DNA of 64,000 nt, from NCBI RefSeq assembly GCF_023051175.1, contig NZ_JALKII010000010.1, forward strand, positions 1 to 64,000, given 5' to 3'. This document shows, piece by piece, positions 26,863 to 35,783 of this stretch. Numbering within the stretch: position 1 is the stretch's first letter; each line of letters starts with the position of its first letter. The notes under the pieces were generated by a model. It did no database searches. It saw only the letters and a list, made by a program, of their open reading frames with translations, and was not told the origin of the DNA. Position numbers and translations under genes: made by a program. This DNA comes from Alcanivorax quisquiliarum (GTDB lineage: Bacteria > Pseudomonadota > Gammaproteobacteria > Pseudomonadales > Alcanivoracaceae).

Positions 26863-27682
26863 CGCCCCACTTTCTTTCGCGCTGAGCCCGGACCAGCGGC
26901 GCTGAACCTGAACCACCGTTGCTTTGCCGCTGGCGTACCGGCTCGGCGCCGATGCTTTGATTGCTACGGCTCGGGGCTGCGCAGCAGCTCATTCTATCAG
27001 CACGCTCATCAGCATACTTACCCGTCATAAACTGCACGCTCGCACTACGGCGCGTGCCACGATTTGCATTGAGAGGCTACTTTGCTCCATGGCCGCCATC
27101 CAGCACAGGCATTTTCACTACGAGAATTAGCGGAATGCGCACTTTTGTTCTCTTTAACCAAGGCAACCCAGCGCCAGATGCCACCATGGTCATGCCGCCT
27201 GAGTTTTCAAAATCAGCCCTTTACTTTCTTATTATTCATATGGTTACAGACGCACCAACGTGCCACCTGTCTGCAAATTCGCAACCCGCCGGCAAGATTA
27301 ATGATTTTTTCAAGTGGCCGAAATGCAATATCAGGAAAAGTAATCTTTCGAAAAGGGACTGTTGAAATATAAGTAACGACGTATCTCAATATAAGAAATG
27401 ACAGGCGTACCAGATTTGGCCCTGAGCGCGCCTCTAGCACGTCGAACCGGCTGGGGGGACCCATAAGGGCTGCCTCTGGCGACCTGAAGATCGAGCGCAG
27501 CCGAGGGGGAAAATAATAGTTAGCTGCCGTGCAGCGAGCATCCGGCACAGCAAGCTGTGCGCATTATTAAACCCGTCTTTCAGATGCGTCTGGACATCCC
27601 ACATCTTGGCTGATTCTACGGGCCGGGGTGACTTTAACGAAGCGAAAACAAGGAAAAGCTGATTTTCGAATCAGGAAAACGA
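26863..27682. other. Intergenic region between the two lysR genes
   Basis: About 820 bases in which only weak, unsupported frames exist. The last 300 bases are more AT-rich and probably hold the promoter of the second lysR. No repeat or RNA was recognised. Confidence 0.35.
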
Positions 27683-28573
27683 ATGAACCCAATGGCGGAT
27701 CTGGACATTTTCATGGCAGTGGTGAAGGCGGGCACGATAGCCGGCGCTGCTCGTGAACTGTCGTTAGCGCCAGTCTCTGTGAAAAAGCGGCTCCACCGGC
27801 TGGAGCGCACCATGGGGGTGCAGCTCGTCAAACGCGTCAACCGCGAATTGGCCCTGACCGAACCAGGCAAAGAGTTGTATCACCGGTTGCTGGTGATTTT
27901 CGATGATCTCGGCAAAGCCATTGCTTCGGTATCCGGCACCGAAACCGATATCTCCGGCTCGCTGAAGGTGGTATCCAGCCTTTCCATCGGCAAGCGGCGT
28001 ATCGAGGGCCTGGTGCTAGCCTTCTCGCGGCTCCACCCCCGTATGGTGTTGCAGTTCCATATGGAGGACAAGCCGGTAGATTTTATCCGCGATGGTTATG
28101 ATGTTGCGATCACCGTCGGCCCACCCACCGATTCGACCATGGTCGCCAGGCGGCTGGTGATCAACCCGGCTCACGTGGTGGCCGCCCCGGATTACCTGCG
28201 CGAGCGGCCACCGCTGGACAGCCCTGCCGACCTCAAGGATCACGCCTGCCTGGTGCTGGATGCACAGGGCGCCTTTCGGGACGGCTGGCCGCTACGCGGC
28301 GAGGGGCGCCAGGAGATCGTGAAGGTGACACCGAGCCTGATCACCGACGATAGCGAAGTGCTGCACCAATGGCTGCTGGATGGCCTGGGCGTGGGCATCA
28401 GCAGCGATCTCGAAATCCGCCCTGATCTGGACGCCGGGCGGCTGGTGAAAGTCATGAAAGGCTACCGCCTGCCGAATATGGATTTTTATATTATCTATGC
28501 CGGCCGCAAAAACCTCCCGTCCCGTACTCGCATCTTTGTCGAGTTTATCGAAGAAAACATTATCAGCTCCTGA
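27683..28573 (+). CDS. LysR-family transcriptional regulator (paralog 2)
   Basis: A 296-residue LysR regulator with an N-terminal winged HTH (DLDIFMAVVKAGTIAGAARE, LAPVSVKKRLHRLER) and a C-terminal effector domain (about 90-290) ending LPNMDFYIIYAGRKNLPSRT. It shares its recognition helix and C-terminal motif with the LysR at 25951. The start could be the first ATG (27683) or the Met four codons later. No divergently transcribed target is adjacent, so the regulon is unknown. Confidence 0.9.
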   Translation: MNPMADLDIFMAVVKAGTIAGAARELSLAPVSVKKRLHRLERTMGVQLVKRVNRELALTEPGKELYHRLLVIFDDLGKAIASVSGTETDISGSLKVVSSLSIGKRRIEGLVLAFSRLHPRMVLQFHMEDKPVDFIRDGYDVAITVGPPTDSTMVARRLVINPAHVVAAPDYLRERPPLDSPADLKDHACLVLDAQGAFRDGWPLRGEGRQEIVKVTPSLITDDSEVLHQWLLDGLGVGISSDLEIRPDLDAGRLVKVMKGYRLPNMDFYIIYAGRKNLPSRTRIFVEFIEENIISS

Positions 28574-29006
28574 GCGCAGGCACGTTTGATGGGGGGTCGG
28601 CCCTCCTGTTGGCTGTCCCGGCGTGGCATCTGATGGCCGCGCCATCGGTGACACTTGATGGTGGCTCCAGCGATGGCACTTGATGGCGGGCCTGGTGGCG
28701 GCGCTGTACCCTGGCGGCCGTGTGCCCCGGCGTCTGCCATGCATTTGAGGGACGTTTCCTACCTGTCACGCAACTGATGCCACCACGCCACGACTTGCCC
28801 CACCACGACCGCACCGCCCACACTAGCTCTGCGCTACGCAATGAAGCCGCGACGCTGGCCGAGTGAGCACCATGCTCGTTCGGCAACCCGGCGCGCAGTT
28901 CGTTGCGGTTTGATCGCCGCGCCGGGTTGCCTGAATATGCCATGGCGCCGGGCGGCACACTTGATTGGCAAGCGCTCGGCACCCGAGCGCGATACGAGGC
29001 AGCTCA
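28574..29006. other. Intergenic region with short imperfect repeats
   Basis: Between 28590 and 28700 the motif (C/A)ACTTGATGG or ATCTGATGG recurs about every 26 bases (GGTGACACTTGATGGTGG, GATGGCACTTGATGGCGG). No gene is seen. Confidence 0.4.
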
Positions 29007-29351
29007 ATGCTGGATCTGAAAGAGCTCTGGTTGTTTGCCCTGCTCGGCGTTGCCGCGCTCTGGTTCTGGCGCGCTCAGGGCATCCGGGAGATTGCGCTGC
29101 GCGCTACGCTTCAGCACTGCGTGGGCGAAGAGGTCAGCCTGCTTGATCAGACGGTAGCCCTGCGCCGGATCGGGCTACGGCGCGACAACGCATTGCGGCT
29201 GCGGCTATGGCGCCGTTACCAGTTTGAATTCACGGTCACCGGCGGCGAGCGTTACCGGGGCCATACCGACATGCTCGGCATGAACGTCTCGAAGATCACG
29301 CTGCCGCCGCACCGCTTTGTGTCCACGCCGGATGACCGGAGGCTGCATTAG
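29007..29351 (+). CDS. DUF3301 domain-containing membrane-anchored protein
   Basis: A 114-residue protein with one N-terminal transmembrane helix (LWLFALLGVAALWFW) followed by a basic, Leu/Arg-rich domain (LLDQTVALRRIGLRRDNALRLRL split at 45-67; YQFEFTVTGGERYRG) typical of the gammaproteobacterial DUF3301 family. Function unknown. Start at the ATG giving the family N-terminus (MLDLKELW). It converges with the chalcone-isomerase-like gene only six bases away. Confidence 0.85.
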   Translation: MLDLKELWLFALLGVAALWFWRAQGIREIALRATLQHCVGEEVSLLDQTVALRRIGLRRDNALRLRLWRRYQFEFTVTGGERYRGHTDMLGMNVSKITLPPHRFVSTPDDRRLH

Positions 29352-29357
29352 GTATGG

Positions 29358-29909
29358 CTAATCTTCACCGAGCAGGGCTTTTTTCAATGACGCCTGCACC
29401 GGGTTCTCGCCAAGATAAATACCAAATAACACCCGCTTGAAATCCACCCCCGGGATGACCTCCAGCAATGCGCCGTTATGCAGAAAGCGCGTCCCCTCGC
29501 CCGGTATATAGTAATAATGGAAAACATCGCCTTTGTTCACTTCCAGGCTGTCGTTTTCCCATAGCTCATCGAGCAGATGCGCATAGCGCGGGTAATCATC
29601 CCCGGCGGACTGTTGCAAGCCCTCCTGAATGGTGTCGCGAAAGCGGGCACGCGTGATCGCGGACGACGTAATGTGCACTGCCATTGCTTGCGGCTCATCG
29701 GCGTTCATGATGGCCTGCGCATCATGGCTGGCGGCAGGAAGATACAGCCCCGCCACATAAACCCGCAGAAAATACTTGTTGCGCACGCCAGCGCCATTGA
29801 GCAGCAAGGTCGTCTCTGCTGCCTCCAATTGCCTGGCCAGCGTCACGCCGGCGATTTCAGTGGCCTGGCTCGTCCCGGCGAGCAGGCACAGCGCCACTAG
29901 CCATAGCAT
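29358..29909 (-). CDS. Chalcone-isomerase-like secreted protein
   Basis: A 183-residue exported protein: signal peptide MLWLVALCLLAGTSQA, then TEIAGVTLARQLEAAETTLLLNG-type core (split here) and GAGVRNKYFLRVYVAGLYLP, the hallmark of the bacterial chalcone-isomerase-like family (Chalcone_3). GVDFKRVLFGIYLGENP closes the fold. Members in bacteria are of unknown function; binding of a lipid or fatty acid is suspected for the fold. The ATG at 29909 follows AGGA; in-frame starts up to 30026 would add a basic tail before the signal peptide. Confidence 0.8.
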   Translation of the reverse strand: MLWLVALCLLAGTSQATEIAGVTLARQLEAAETTLLLNGAGVRNKYFLRVYVAGLYLPAASHDAQAIMNADEPQAMAVHITSSAITRARFRDTIQEGLQQSAGDDYPRYAHLLDELWENDSLEVNKGDVFHYYYIPGEGTRFLHNGALLEVIPGVDFKRVLFGIYLGENPVQASLKKALLGED

Positions 29910-30268
29910 TTTCCTGGTTACCTGCCTGGCTATCGCCCGGCCCGCCTTACTGCCTCTCCGTTTACCTATCGCTTGCACCATACCGCGCCTCCCGCCGCTC
30001 CTGTCGTGCGCATTGATCATGACCATAACAGGAAGCCTCCGGCCGCTGCTCCGTGTCAGGTAAAAAGCCGTAATAGGATCAGGCCCGCGACGGCTCGGTC
30101 TGGGCCCGACCGCCTCGCTTTCTTGTTGAAATCAATATACATTTTTCTTTCAGCTTATAACCCACAGGAATGAGCTCAGACGCAAACATCACTTCACAAT
30201 GGCCCGACAAGACGGTAGCGTCATCAGATCGGGATACCCCCCTTCACGCTGATTCAGGAGGCTTCTTC
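29910..30268. other. Divergent intergenic region, chalcone-like gene to peroxiredoxin
   Basis: About 360 bases between two divergent genes; it includes possible longer 5' ends of both open frames. An AT-rich patch with TTGTTGAAATCAATATACAT around 30123-30145 is the best promoter-like sequence for the peroxiredoxin. Nothing else recognised. Confidence 0.35.
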
Positions 30269-30907
30269 ATGTCACTACGCATTGGTGATATCGCGCCGGA
30301 CTTCACGCAGGATTCGTCGGTCGGCCCGATCAACTTTCACGAGTGGGCAGGCGACAGCTGGGTCATTTTCTATTCCCACCCGGCGGATTACACCCCCGTG
30401 TGCACCACCGAACTTGGCCGTACGGCGCTGCTGCAACAGGAGTTTGAAAAGCGCGGCACCAAAGTGCTTGCACTGAGTGTCGATCCGGTGGATTCACACC
30501 ATGGCTGGATCGAGGACATCAACGAAACACAGCAGTGCGTAGTGGATTTCCCGATCATTGCCGACGCCGATAAAAGCGTTGCGAAGCTTTATGACATGTT
30601 GCATCCGAACGCCTCGGAAACGGTAACCGTGCGCGCAGTTTTCTTCATTGATCCGAACAAGAAAGTACGCGCCACCATTACCTATCCGCCGAGCACCGGC
30701 CGTAATTTTGCCGAAATCCTGCGCGTGCTGGATTCACTGCAATTGACAGACTCACACAAAGTGGCAACGCCTGTGGATTGGCAGGATGGCGATGACGTGG
30801 TGATCCTGCCGAGCCTGACCGATGAAGCCGAGCTCAAGCAGCGCTTCCCGAAAGGCTACAAGGCAATCAAGCCCTACCTGCGTATTACCCCGCAGCCTGA
30901 CAAGTAA
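30269..30907 (+). CDS. 1-Cys peroxiredoxin (Prx6 type)
   Basis: A 212-residue thiol peroxidase. The peroxidatic cysteine is Cys45 in SHPADYTPVCTTELG, the Prx6-type signature, and no resolving cysteine of the 2-Cys type follows. The C-terminal dimer domain (LKQRFPKGYKAIKPYLRIT) is also Prx6-like. These enzymes reduce H2O2 and lipid hydroperoxides in the cytoplasm. The ATG at 30269 is preferred to the upstream frame start because AGGAGG lies eight bases before it. A rho-independent terminator follows. Confidence 0.93.
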   Translation: MSLRIGDIAPDFTQDSSVGPINFHEWAGDSWVIFYSHPADYTPVCTTELGRTALLQQEFEKRGTKVLALSVDPVDSHHGWIEDINETQQCVVDFPIIADADKSVAKLYDMLHPNASETVTVRAVFFIDPNKKVRATITYPPSTGRNFAEILRVLDSLQLTDSHKVATPVDWQDGDDVVILPSLTDEAELKQRFPKGYKAIKPYLRITPQPDK

Positions 30908-30917
30908 CATCGCCGAC

Positions 30918-30948
30918 GCCCGCCTGCCAAGGGCGGGCTTTCTCTTTT
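30918..30948 (+). terminator. Rho-independent terminator of the peroxiredoxin gene
   Basis: GCCCGCC / GGCGGGC stem with loop TGCCAAG, followed by TTTCTCTTTT, starting ten bases after the stop codon. Confidence 0.85.
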
Positions 30949-30966
30949 CAGCTCACTCCACGGCCA

Positions 30967-31683
30967 ATGGACATGCCGGATTTCCTGACCGATCCAGACA
31001 CCTGGGCCATGCTGGGCTACCTGACCACGGCCCTGATAGCAGGCAGCCTCATCGGCCTTGAGCGCACCTATCATGGCCGCCCAGCCGGCTTCCGCACTCA
31101 TGCGCTGGTGTGCCTGGCCTCGGCACTGCTGATGCTGCTGACCACCTGGCAGTGGGAGTGGCTGGACCCCAGCGTGCCGCTGGACACCGTGCGCACTGAT
31201 CCGACACGCATGGCGCAGGGCATCATGACCGGCATCGGCTTTCTGGGCGCTGGCGTTATTTTTCGTGAAGGCCTGACCGTGCGCGGGCTGACCACCGCCG
31301 CATCGATCTGGATTACGGCCGGGATCGGTATTCTGATCGGTGTCGGCTTCTTTTTCCCCGCCATCACCGCCACCATCATGACGCTGGGTACACTGTCGGT
31401 ATTCCGCTGGCTTGAAGCGCGCATGCCCGCGCTTTTCTACGCGCATCACCGGCTCACTTTCCTGCCCGGCCGCGGCTTGACGGAAACCGAGCTGCGCGAA
31501 CTCCTAGCCGGGCACGGTTTCAAGCTTTTTTCCATCAGTTACCGTTATGGAGAGGAAACACCGGGCCTGGAGTATCGCATGGTGCTGCAAACCAATACTC
31601 AGGAAAATCTGCGCCGGCTGGCCAACACGCTCGCCGAGATGGAAACCGTGAAATCGTTCCGTATCGACCCGGCCGGCGACTGA
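30967..31683 (+). CDS. MgtC/SapB family membrane protein
   Basis: A 238-residue inner membrane protein. The N-terminal ~150 residues hold about four to five transmembrane helices with the MgtC signature (GSLIGLERTYHGRPAGFRTH, GIMTGIGFLGAGVIFRE, VRGLTTAASIW). A C-terminal cytoplasmic domain (160-238) follows. MgtC-type proteins are linked with Mg2+ limitation and ATP synthase modulation; the role of this long version is unknown. No Mg2+-type leader is seen upstream (the peroxiredoxin terminator is just before it). Start at 30967 or 30973. Confidence 0.88.
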   Translation: MDMPDFLTDPDTWAMLGYLTTALIAGSLIGLERTYHGRPAGFRTHALVCLASALLMLLTTWQWEWLDPSVPLDTVRTDPTRMAQGIMTGIGFLGAGVIFREGLTVRGLTTAASIWITAGIGILIGVGFFFPAITATIMTLGTLSVFRWLEARMPALFYAHHRLTFLPGRGLTETELRELLAGHGFKLFSISYRYGEETPGLEYRMVLQTNTQENLRRLANTLAEMETVKSFRIDPAGD

Positions 31684-32008
31684 CTCCCCTCCCACCATCA
31701 GGCGCCTACGCCATTTGTGGCGCCACTCCTTTGGCGCACTGCATGTCTGCAGCTGATCTCAGAGCACGACTGTTCTGAATTCGCGGATTTCTGGCCCGTT
31801 GGTATGAAATTGAATATCAGCCAAAAACATCAGTCACTACCGCACGTCGCTTCGTCGGCAAATATAGTTTTTTTGTTGGCCCGGAGTGCCTAAACTCCCG
31901 CCCGCTTACGCTCGGTGCGAGGCGCCAGAAACGGGGCACATTCGCCACTCTGAAAGCCCTCGCCAATAGCGTCTTTTTTCCATTTGGAATGTTTGACCGG
32001 GGGTTTCC
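31684..32008. other. Intergenic region without recognisable feature
   Basis: About 325 bases between the MgtC-like and DUF427 genes. No gene, repeat or terminator recognised. Confidence 0.3.
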
Positions 32009-32290
32009 ATGAAAGCGATCTGGCAAGGGCACGTTCTCGCCACCAGTAACCACGTCATCGTCATGGGCGGCCAGCACTACTTTCCGATGGAAAGTGTGCG
32101 CACAGGCTTTCTGGTGCCCAGCAACCGCCGCAGCAGAAACGACTGGCGCGGTGAGCGGCATTACTTCCATCTACGCACCGACGATCTTGAAGTCATGGAC
32201 GCGGCCTGGTCGTTCCCGGCGCCGGTCGAGGATGCTGCGGCGCTCTCCGGCTATATCGCATTCGGCGAAGACGTCACTATCGGACACTGA
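32009..32290 (+). CDS. DUF427 domain-containing small protein
   Basis: A 93-residue cytoplasmic protein with the DUF427 fold features: MKAIWQGHVLATS at the start, HYFPMESV, WRGERHYFHL, and AAWSFPAPVEDA. The family's usual CPWKG motif is replaced by NDWRG here. The domain is widespread with no established activity. GGGGGTTTCC precedes the ATG. It lies 76 bases before the RHH regulator but a promoter seems to lie between them. Confidence 0.8.
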   Translation: MKAIWQGHVLATSNHVIVMGGQHYFPMESVRTGFLVPSNRRSRNDWRGERHYFHLRTDDLEVMDAAWSFPAPVEDAAALSGYIAFGEDVTIGH

Positions 32291-32298
32291 TCGCGCCC

Positions 32299-32340
32299 TT
32301 GACGCCACCCACCCCGCTCGGTGTATTATTTTGTACTACA
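32299..32340 (+). promoter_or_regulatory. Putative promoter with TGTACTACA operator upstream of the RHH regulator
   Basis: TTGACG (32299-32304) and TATTAT (32324-32329) resemble -35/-10 boxes, though the spacing of 19 is long. The perfect 9-bp palindrome TGTACTACA (32332-32340) follows directly, where a repressor would block transcription. The same palindrome is before the ABC1 kinase gene (32908-32916). Confidence 0.5.
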
Positions 32341-32366
32341 TCAATCAAGGCGGGCAGCAAACTGAC

Positions 32367-32861
32367 ATGACCGACAACACTCGGCCCCCACGCCGGGGCC
32401 GCCGGCCGGCCCCGGACAACGAGCGCAAAGACCGGGTTATCCAGACTCGTGTTCCCAGAGACCTGGAGGATACCCTGCGCAACGCAGCCGAACGGCAGCG
32501 GGTCAGCGTGTCGCACCTGATTCGCCATGTGCTGGAAGACACCTTTCAGCTGGTGGATAACATTGTCGCGGATTCTGCCAGCCTGATGGGCAACGTCAGC
32601 CGTGATGCGCGCCGTCTGGCGGCCACAGCCCGCGGCCAGGCAGCCGCAACACCTGTACCGCGCCAGGAACAAAGCGGCGACGCTGCAAGCGCGCAGCTGG
32701 AAACCGTGGACGCCTGGCAGGCGGTCATCATCAACCGGCCCGGCCACTGCTTGCAGTGCGGCACAGCGCTCGCTCGAGGCCAGCACGCCTATCGCGGCCT
32801 CTCTGCGCAACCGGGTGCTGCGCCCGCCTGGCTATGTGAGCAGTGCCTGCAAGAACTGTAG
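32367..32861 (+). CDS. Ribbon-helix-helix regulator with C-terminal zinc ribbon
   Basis: A 164-residue protein. Residues 24-60 (VIQTRVPRDLEDTLRNAAER, VSVSHLIRHVLEDTF) form a ribbon-helix-helix DNA-binding domain of the Arc/CopG type; a linker follows, and residues 128-160 have two CxxC pairs (CLQC, CEQC) forming a zinc ribbon-like element. The fusion suggests a repressor sensing metal or redox (inference). A 9-bp palindrome precedes both this gene and the next gene, so autoregulation and control of the ABC1 kinase are likely. The ATG at 32367 follows AAACTGAC with only weak ribosome-binding site. Confidence 0.8.
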   Translation: MTDNTRPPRRGRRPAPDNERKDRVIQTRVPRDLEDTLRNAAERQRVSVSHLIRHVLEDTFQLVDNIVADSASLMGNVSRDARRLAATARGQAAATPVPRQEQSGDAASAQLETVDAWQAVIINRPGHCLQCGTALARGQHAYRGLSAQPGAAPAWLCEQCLQEL

Positions 32862-32907
32862 TCACCACCGCCCAGAATTCATTGCGCGGTGTTTTTTTAC
32901 CCGAAAA

Positions 32908-32916
32908 TGTACTACA
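32908..32916 (+). promoter_or_regulatory. Second TGTACTACA palindrome, before the ABC1 kinase
   Basis: TGTACTACA, identical to the one at 32332-32340, lies 21 bases before the kinase ATG. As a repeated perfect palindrome next to a DNA-binding gene it is a good operator candidate. Confidence 0.5.
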
Positions 32917-32937
32917 AAAAATGACAAGGAGTGCTGC

Positions 32938-34554
32938 ATGGCAACCCTGCAAGCAAGAAACGCCCCATCGCAAGCGCCCGCCCCGGCGGCCGCCGCCACC
33001 CGCGACAACGGCTTGAAAGCCTGGTTGCAGGTGCTGGACGCAGGCATCCGTGCGCTTGAGCAATCCGCCTGGCAGGGCCGCAAGCTGGCTGGCCAGGCAT
33101 TATCTGCATGGCGTCTGGTCGAGCTGGGCGCTGCGGATGTTGCTGAGGAATATCACCATCTCGCCGCCGAAGCCCGCCGCTGGCCAGCGCGCCTGAAAAG
33201 GCTCTCGGCCACGGGCTGGACGCTGACTCGCATCGCCGCGAGCTACCGCTTGTGGGGCGCTCGCTCTGCGCTGCTGCCGCGCGCACGTCATGCGGCGGCC
33301 CTGGATGATCTGCACCGGCGTAACGCCCGCCGTTTCCGTGACACCTCGCTGCGCCACGGTGGCGCGTTTCTGAAGATCGGCCAGTTACTCAGCACACGGC
33401 CGGATCTGCTGCCGGCGGCCTGGGTCGAGGAGCTGGAGACACTTCAGGACGGGGCGCTGCCGGAGCCGGCGGAGCGTATCCGGGCGGCGCTGGCAGAAGC
33501 TTTCGGTGCGCCACCGGAAACGTTGTTTGCGTCGTTCGACATGGAGCCTCTGGCGGCGGCCAGCATCGGGCAAGTGCATCGCGCAGTGTTGCACGACGGC
33601 CGCGAGGTGGCGGTCAAAGTGCAGCGGCCCGGCCTGGCAGAAATCATCGAGCTGGACATGAAGCTGATGCGCCTGTTCGCCGACAGCCTGAGCAGCCTGT
33701 TGCCACCCACCGACCTGCCCACCATTCTCGATGAAATCGAGCGTTCGGTGCGCGGCGAGCTGGATTACCGCCGCGAAGCACGCGCCATGCAGCGTATCGG
33801 CCGCGGCCTCGAAAGCGTGCCCGGTGTGCGCGCGCCGGACGTCATCACCTCGCTCAGCCACGCCAGCGTGCTGACCACGGCGTTCGTGAAAGGCGAGAAA
33901 TTCACGCTTGCGCTGAATCGCTTGCATCAGGCCGGTGATGCACAGGGGATCGCGGATATTCTCGGGCGCCTGCTGGATGGCTGGTTGCATCAGGTGCTGG
34001 TGCTCGGCGAGTTCCACGCCGATCCGCACCCCGGCAATATCCTGCTGGCTGACGACGGCGATCTGGTGCTGCTGGATTTTGGTTGCAGCGCCAAGCTACC
34101 GGAAACACACCGCCAGGGTTACTTCCGAGTGCTGCAAGCCAGCCTGGTCGCCGACCGCGACACCATCGCCGATACGCTCGCCGAGCTGGGCTTTGCCACG
34201 CGCAGCGGCACGCCCGACACATTGCTTGTGTTTGCCGATGCGTTACTTGCGCAAATCCGCGACGCCGCCATCGAGGGCAGCGGCGGCCAGATCAGCTGGC
34301 CGACACAAGAGCAGCTGCTTGAGCGGGGCCGCACCCTGCTGGCCCAGGCCGAAGACGATCCGGTAGCGCGGATTCCAGCCGAGTTCGTGCTGCTGGCGCG
34401 GGTGTTCGGCTCACTGGGCGGCGTGTTCATGCATTACCAGCCAGCGCTGGATGTGGCCTCATGCCTGCTGCGCTATCTCACCGACCCGGAGATCCTGCCG
34501 GCACCGCCACGGCGTGCGGGCAGCCCGTGGAAAGACTGGCTGCGCCTTCATTAA
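32938..34554 (+). CDS. ABC1/AarF (UbiB-like) atypical kinase
   Basis: A 538-residue atypical kinase. The KxGQ motif (LKIGQLLS, 146-149), the alanine-rich loop AAASIGQ (206-212), the VAVK lysine (227), HADPHPGN (360-367) and LDFGCS (380-382) are all present, as in UbiB/ADCK proteins that support ubiquinone biosynthesis. It lacks UbiB's two C-terminal transmembrane helices as far as I can see and is not with ubi genes, so it is probably a paralog with another lipid-linked role. AAGGAG precedes the ATG at 32938. It follows the RHH/zinc-ribbon gene by 76 bases with a shared palindrome. Confidence 0.88.
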   Translation: MATLQARNAPSQAPAPAAAATRDNGLKAWLQVLDAGIRALEQSAWQGRKLAGQALSAWRLVELGAADVAEEYHHLAAEARRWPARLKRLSATGWTLTRIAASYRLWGARSALLPRARHAAALDDLHRRNARRFRDTSLRHGGAFLKIGQLLSTRPDLLPAAWVEELETLQDGALPEPAERIRAALAEAFGAPPETLFASFDMEPLAAASIGQVHRAVLHDGREVAVKVQRPGLAEIIELDMKLMRLFADSLSSLLPPTDLPTILDEIERSVRGELDYRREARAMQRIGRGLESVPGVRAPDVITSLSHASVLTTAFVKGEKFTLALNRLHQAGDAQGIADILGRLLDGWLHQVLVLGEFHADPHPGNILLADDGDLVLLDFGCSAKLPETHRQGYFRVLQASLVADRDTIADTLAELGFATRSGTPDTLLVFADALLAQIRDAAIEGSGGQISWPTQEQLLERGRTLLAQAEDDPVARIPAEFVLLARVFGSLGGVFMHYQPALDVASCLLRYLTDPEILPAPPRRAGSPWKDWLRLH

Positions 34555-34649
34555 GGCGCAGTCTTCTCTTACATTTTCCCGGTTGCGCCATGCCAGCGTT
34601 CACGCTCAAATGAGCGGCTACTGCTTTCTTCCCTGCATGCCAAGGGGCC

Positions 34650-34862
34650 ATGACCATGCGCGTTGTGATTGTGCTGATGATTCTGGCCATCGCTGCCCTG
34701 CTGCTCACCCAGCCCTTCAACCAGCCGCCTGCGAGCCCGCCCGGCGCAGTGCCGGCCAGCGACAGCGGCCGCAGTGAAAGTGGTGTTGGCGACGGTGATC
34801 GCAACGCCCGATCCAACTCTCCCCAGGATGCCCGACAGCCCCCGGACGATTCGCAGCCCTGA
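34650..34862 (+). CDS. Small membrane-anchored proline-rich protein, 70 aa
   Basis: One transmembrane helix (VIVLMILAIAALLLTQPF) followed by a Pro/Ser/Asp-rich tail. AAGGGG lies close upstream of the ATG. It converges with the nitroreductase gene (stop to stop one base apart). No family recognised; it might be spurious. Confidence 0.4.
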   Translation: MTMRVVIVLMILAIAALLLTQPFNQPPASPPGAVPASDSGRSESGVGDGDRNARSNSPQDARQPPDDSQP

Positions 34863-34863
34863 T

Positions 34864-35586
34864 TCACGCACGCGGCAACAGCAGCTCCTCCAACCCCACC
34901 CGGGGCGGCTGGAAACGGTTGATCGGCGCATCCGGCGCGGGGTAACCCAGCGCCACACCACATAGCAACTGATACGGCTCGGGAATATCAAACCGCGCCG
35001 CCACCGGAGAGCGCCACAGCCCCAGCGCTCCTTGCGCGCAGGTGCCCAGCCCGCGATTGGCGGCGGCCAGCATCAGGCTTTGCAGGAAGATGCCGGCATC
35101 AAGCGCGGAATACACGCCCAGCCCTTTGTGCGCGAACAGGAACAGCACCACCGGGGCATCGAAAAACGAAAAGTTTCTGGCCATCTGCTCATCGCGAGCC
35201 GCCTTGTCGCCACGGGCAATGCCCAGCAACTCGTACAGGCCATGGCCAGTTGCCACACGGCGAGGCTGCAAATCGGCGGGGTACTGCACAACCGGTCGAA
35301 AATCACCATCGGGCAGCGCACCACGATCACGCCAAGCTGCCAGCAACCGCTTCACGCCTTTCTGGCGCTGAATCTTCATCAGGCGATGAAAGCGCTCGGT
35401 CAGTTCGCGGCCCAGCGGCGCCACATCTGCCCCCGACAAGACGCCGATCTTGTAGGGCTGGGTATTCGACCAGCTTGGCGATGCCAATGACTCCTCCAGC
35501 AGGGCACGGACAAGCTCGTCCGGCACTACCTGATCACTGAATGCACGAATACTGCGGCGCTGCCGCAGGACATCGGAAAACTCCAT
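34864..35586 (-). CDS. Nitroreductase family protein
   Basis: A 240-residue FMN-dependent oxidoreductase of the nitroreductase fold. RRSIRAFSDQVVP near the N-terminus and SWSNTQPYKIGV provide FMN phosphate and ring contacts, and LMLAAANRGLGTCAQGAL is the conserved C-terminal FMN region. Such enzymes reduce nitroaromatics, quinones or flavins using NAD(P)H; the true substrate cannot be told. Single gene with its own promoter region upstream (35587-35783). Confidence 0.9.
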   Translation of the reverse strand: MEFSDVLRQRRSIRAFSDQVVPDELVRALLEESLASPSWSNTQPYKIGVLSGADVAPLGRELTERFHRLMKIQRQKGVKRLLAAWRDRGALPDGDFRPVVQYPADLQPRRVATGHGLYELLGIARGDKAARDEQMARNFSFFDAPVVLFLFAHKGLGVYSALDAGIFLQSLMLAAANRGLGTCAQGALGLWRSPVAARFDIPEPYQLLCGVALGYPAPDAPINRFQPPRVGLEELLLPRA

Positions 35587-35783
35587 GCCGCTTGACTCTC
35601 TGTCTATGTTTTCTGTGTGTGTTCACTGCCTGTGTTCAGGGCAACCGACACGCTACCTGCACCAGCGCCATATTGCAGTGACGGAAATTGACAGCCGCGA
35701 AGGCCGCTGCCAACCGGGCCTGCTCTGTCTTTAACCAGCGCGGGCGCTGCCTTTAATCGGCGCTGACGCTATACTGCCCCGCT

